A DNA stretch of 41,444 nt from Oscillospiraceae bacterium. Its GTDB lineage: Bacteria; Bacillota; Clostridia; Oscillospirales; Oscillospiraceae. The stretch is taken from the NCBI GenBank assembly GCA_902787755.1, contig CADAHL010000011.1, forward strand, positions 1 to 41,444, written 5' to 3'. The notes under the pieces are model-generated. The model was not told where the DNA came from. It worked only from the letters and a program-made list of their open reading frames with translations, and did no database searches. The position numbers were made by a program, and so were the translations under genes. Shown here piece after piece: positions 41,368 through 41,444 of this stretch. The stretch's first letter is position 1. Each line of letters starts with the position of its first letter.

Positions 41368-41444
41368 AGTCAATTATGGAAAACACGATCCCATTGACCA
41401 CTTCGTTGCTGATATGTTCAATGCTGATTCTGAGGCAATAATAG

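Noticed and set aside
41368-41444. Open frame running off the window end
   Set aside because: No clear start codon or ribosome site, too short to judge.

Overview
The window looks like the chromosome of a GC-rich, endospore-forming Clostridium-class Firmicute, probably of the Oscillospiraceae or a related Eubacteriales family. The evidence is spoIIE with a sporulation-type promoter, a SAM-I riboswitch on metK, GlgC/GlgD-type glycogen synthesis, the sepF-divIVA-ileS-lspA-rluD cluster, Hfq and rubrerythrin. I infer this from gene content only.

Layout. Positions 1-246 are the 3' end of a tyrosine recombinase next to an intact tRNA-Leu(CAG), probably the right end of an integrated element. Next come a DUF975 membrane protein (+) and a long leftward block: spoIIE; metK under a SAM-I riboswitch with a collapsed gamma-glutamyltransferase remnant behind it; glgP, glgD and glgC; pth and prs. 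From 12.6 to 21.4 kb the genes run mostly rightward: prfB, a short aspartokinase, a histidine phosphatase-GNAT fusion, a metallophosphatase, a DUF1294 protein and a large KaiC-like/PPDK-like protein. A PurN-like protein without catalytic residues lies on the other strand. From 21.5 to 28.3 kb the leftward unit is miaB, a four-helix-bundle cassette, mutS, a CPBP protease, trmO and a lipoprotein. Diverging from it are mutL, miaA and hfq, then a HlyD-like protein, yggS, sepF, divIVA, ileS, lspA, rluD and a small membrane protein. Rubrerythrin faces left. At 40476 a tRNA 3' end is cut off in its T-loop and followed by TnpV and DUF6809 genes, which looks like the left junction of a second integrated element.

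The most unusual feature is a set of intergenic elements bounded by tandem 7-bp arrays in inverted orientation. There are two sequence families: A (unit RTTCGGA) and B (unit GTGAATA and variants). Every element, full or one-sided, has an array starting within about one base of, or overlapping, a stop codon (spoIIE, glgD, pth, prfB, the metallophosphatase, the PPDK-like gene, miaB, miaA), always in the same orientation relative to that gene. One family A element carries a four-helix-bundle (S23/IVP-type, Avd-like) gene. It has rewritten the C-terminus of miaB and taken over the leader of mutS. The family B elements share a core of small hairpins with compensatory base changes. I regard these as candidate mobile elements of one architecture, with the helix-bundle gene as a possible mobility factor.

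Functionally the window is housekeeping: translation fidelity (prfB, ileS, pth, miaA, miaB, trmO, rluD), mismatch repair (mutS, mutL), glycogen storage, division and sporulation (sepF, divIVA, spoIIE), envelope processing (lspA) and cofactor supply (metK, prs, yggS), bracketed by two tRNA-associated element ends.
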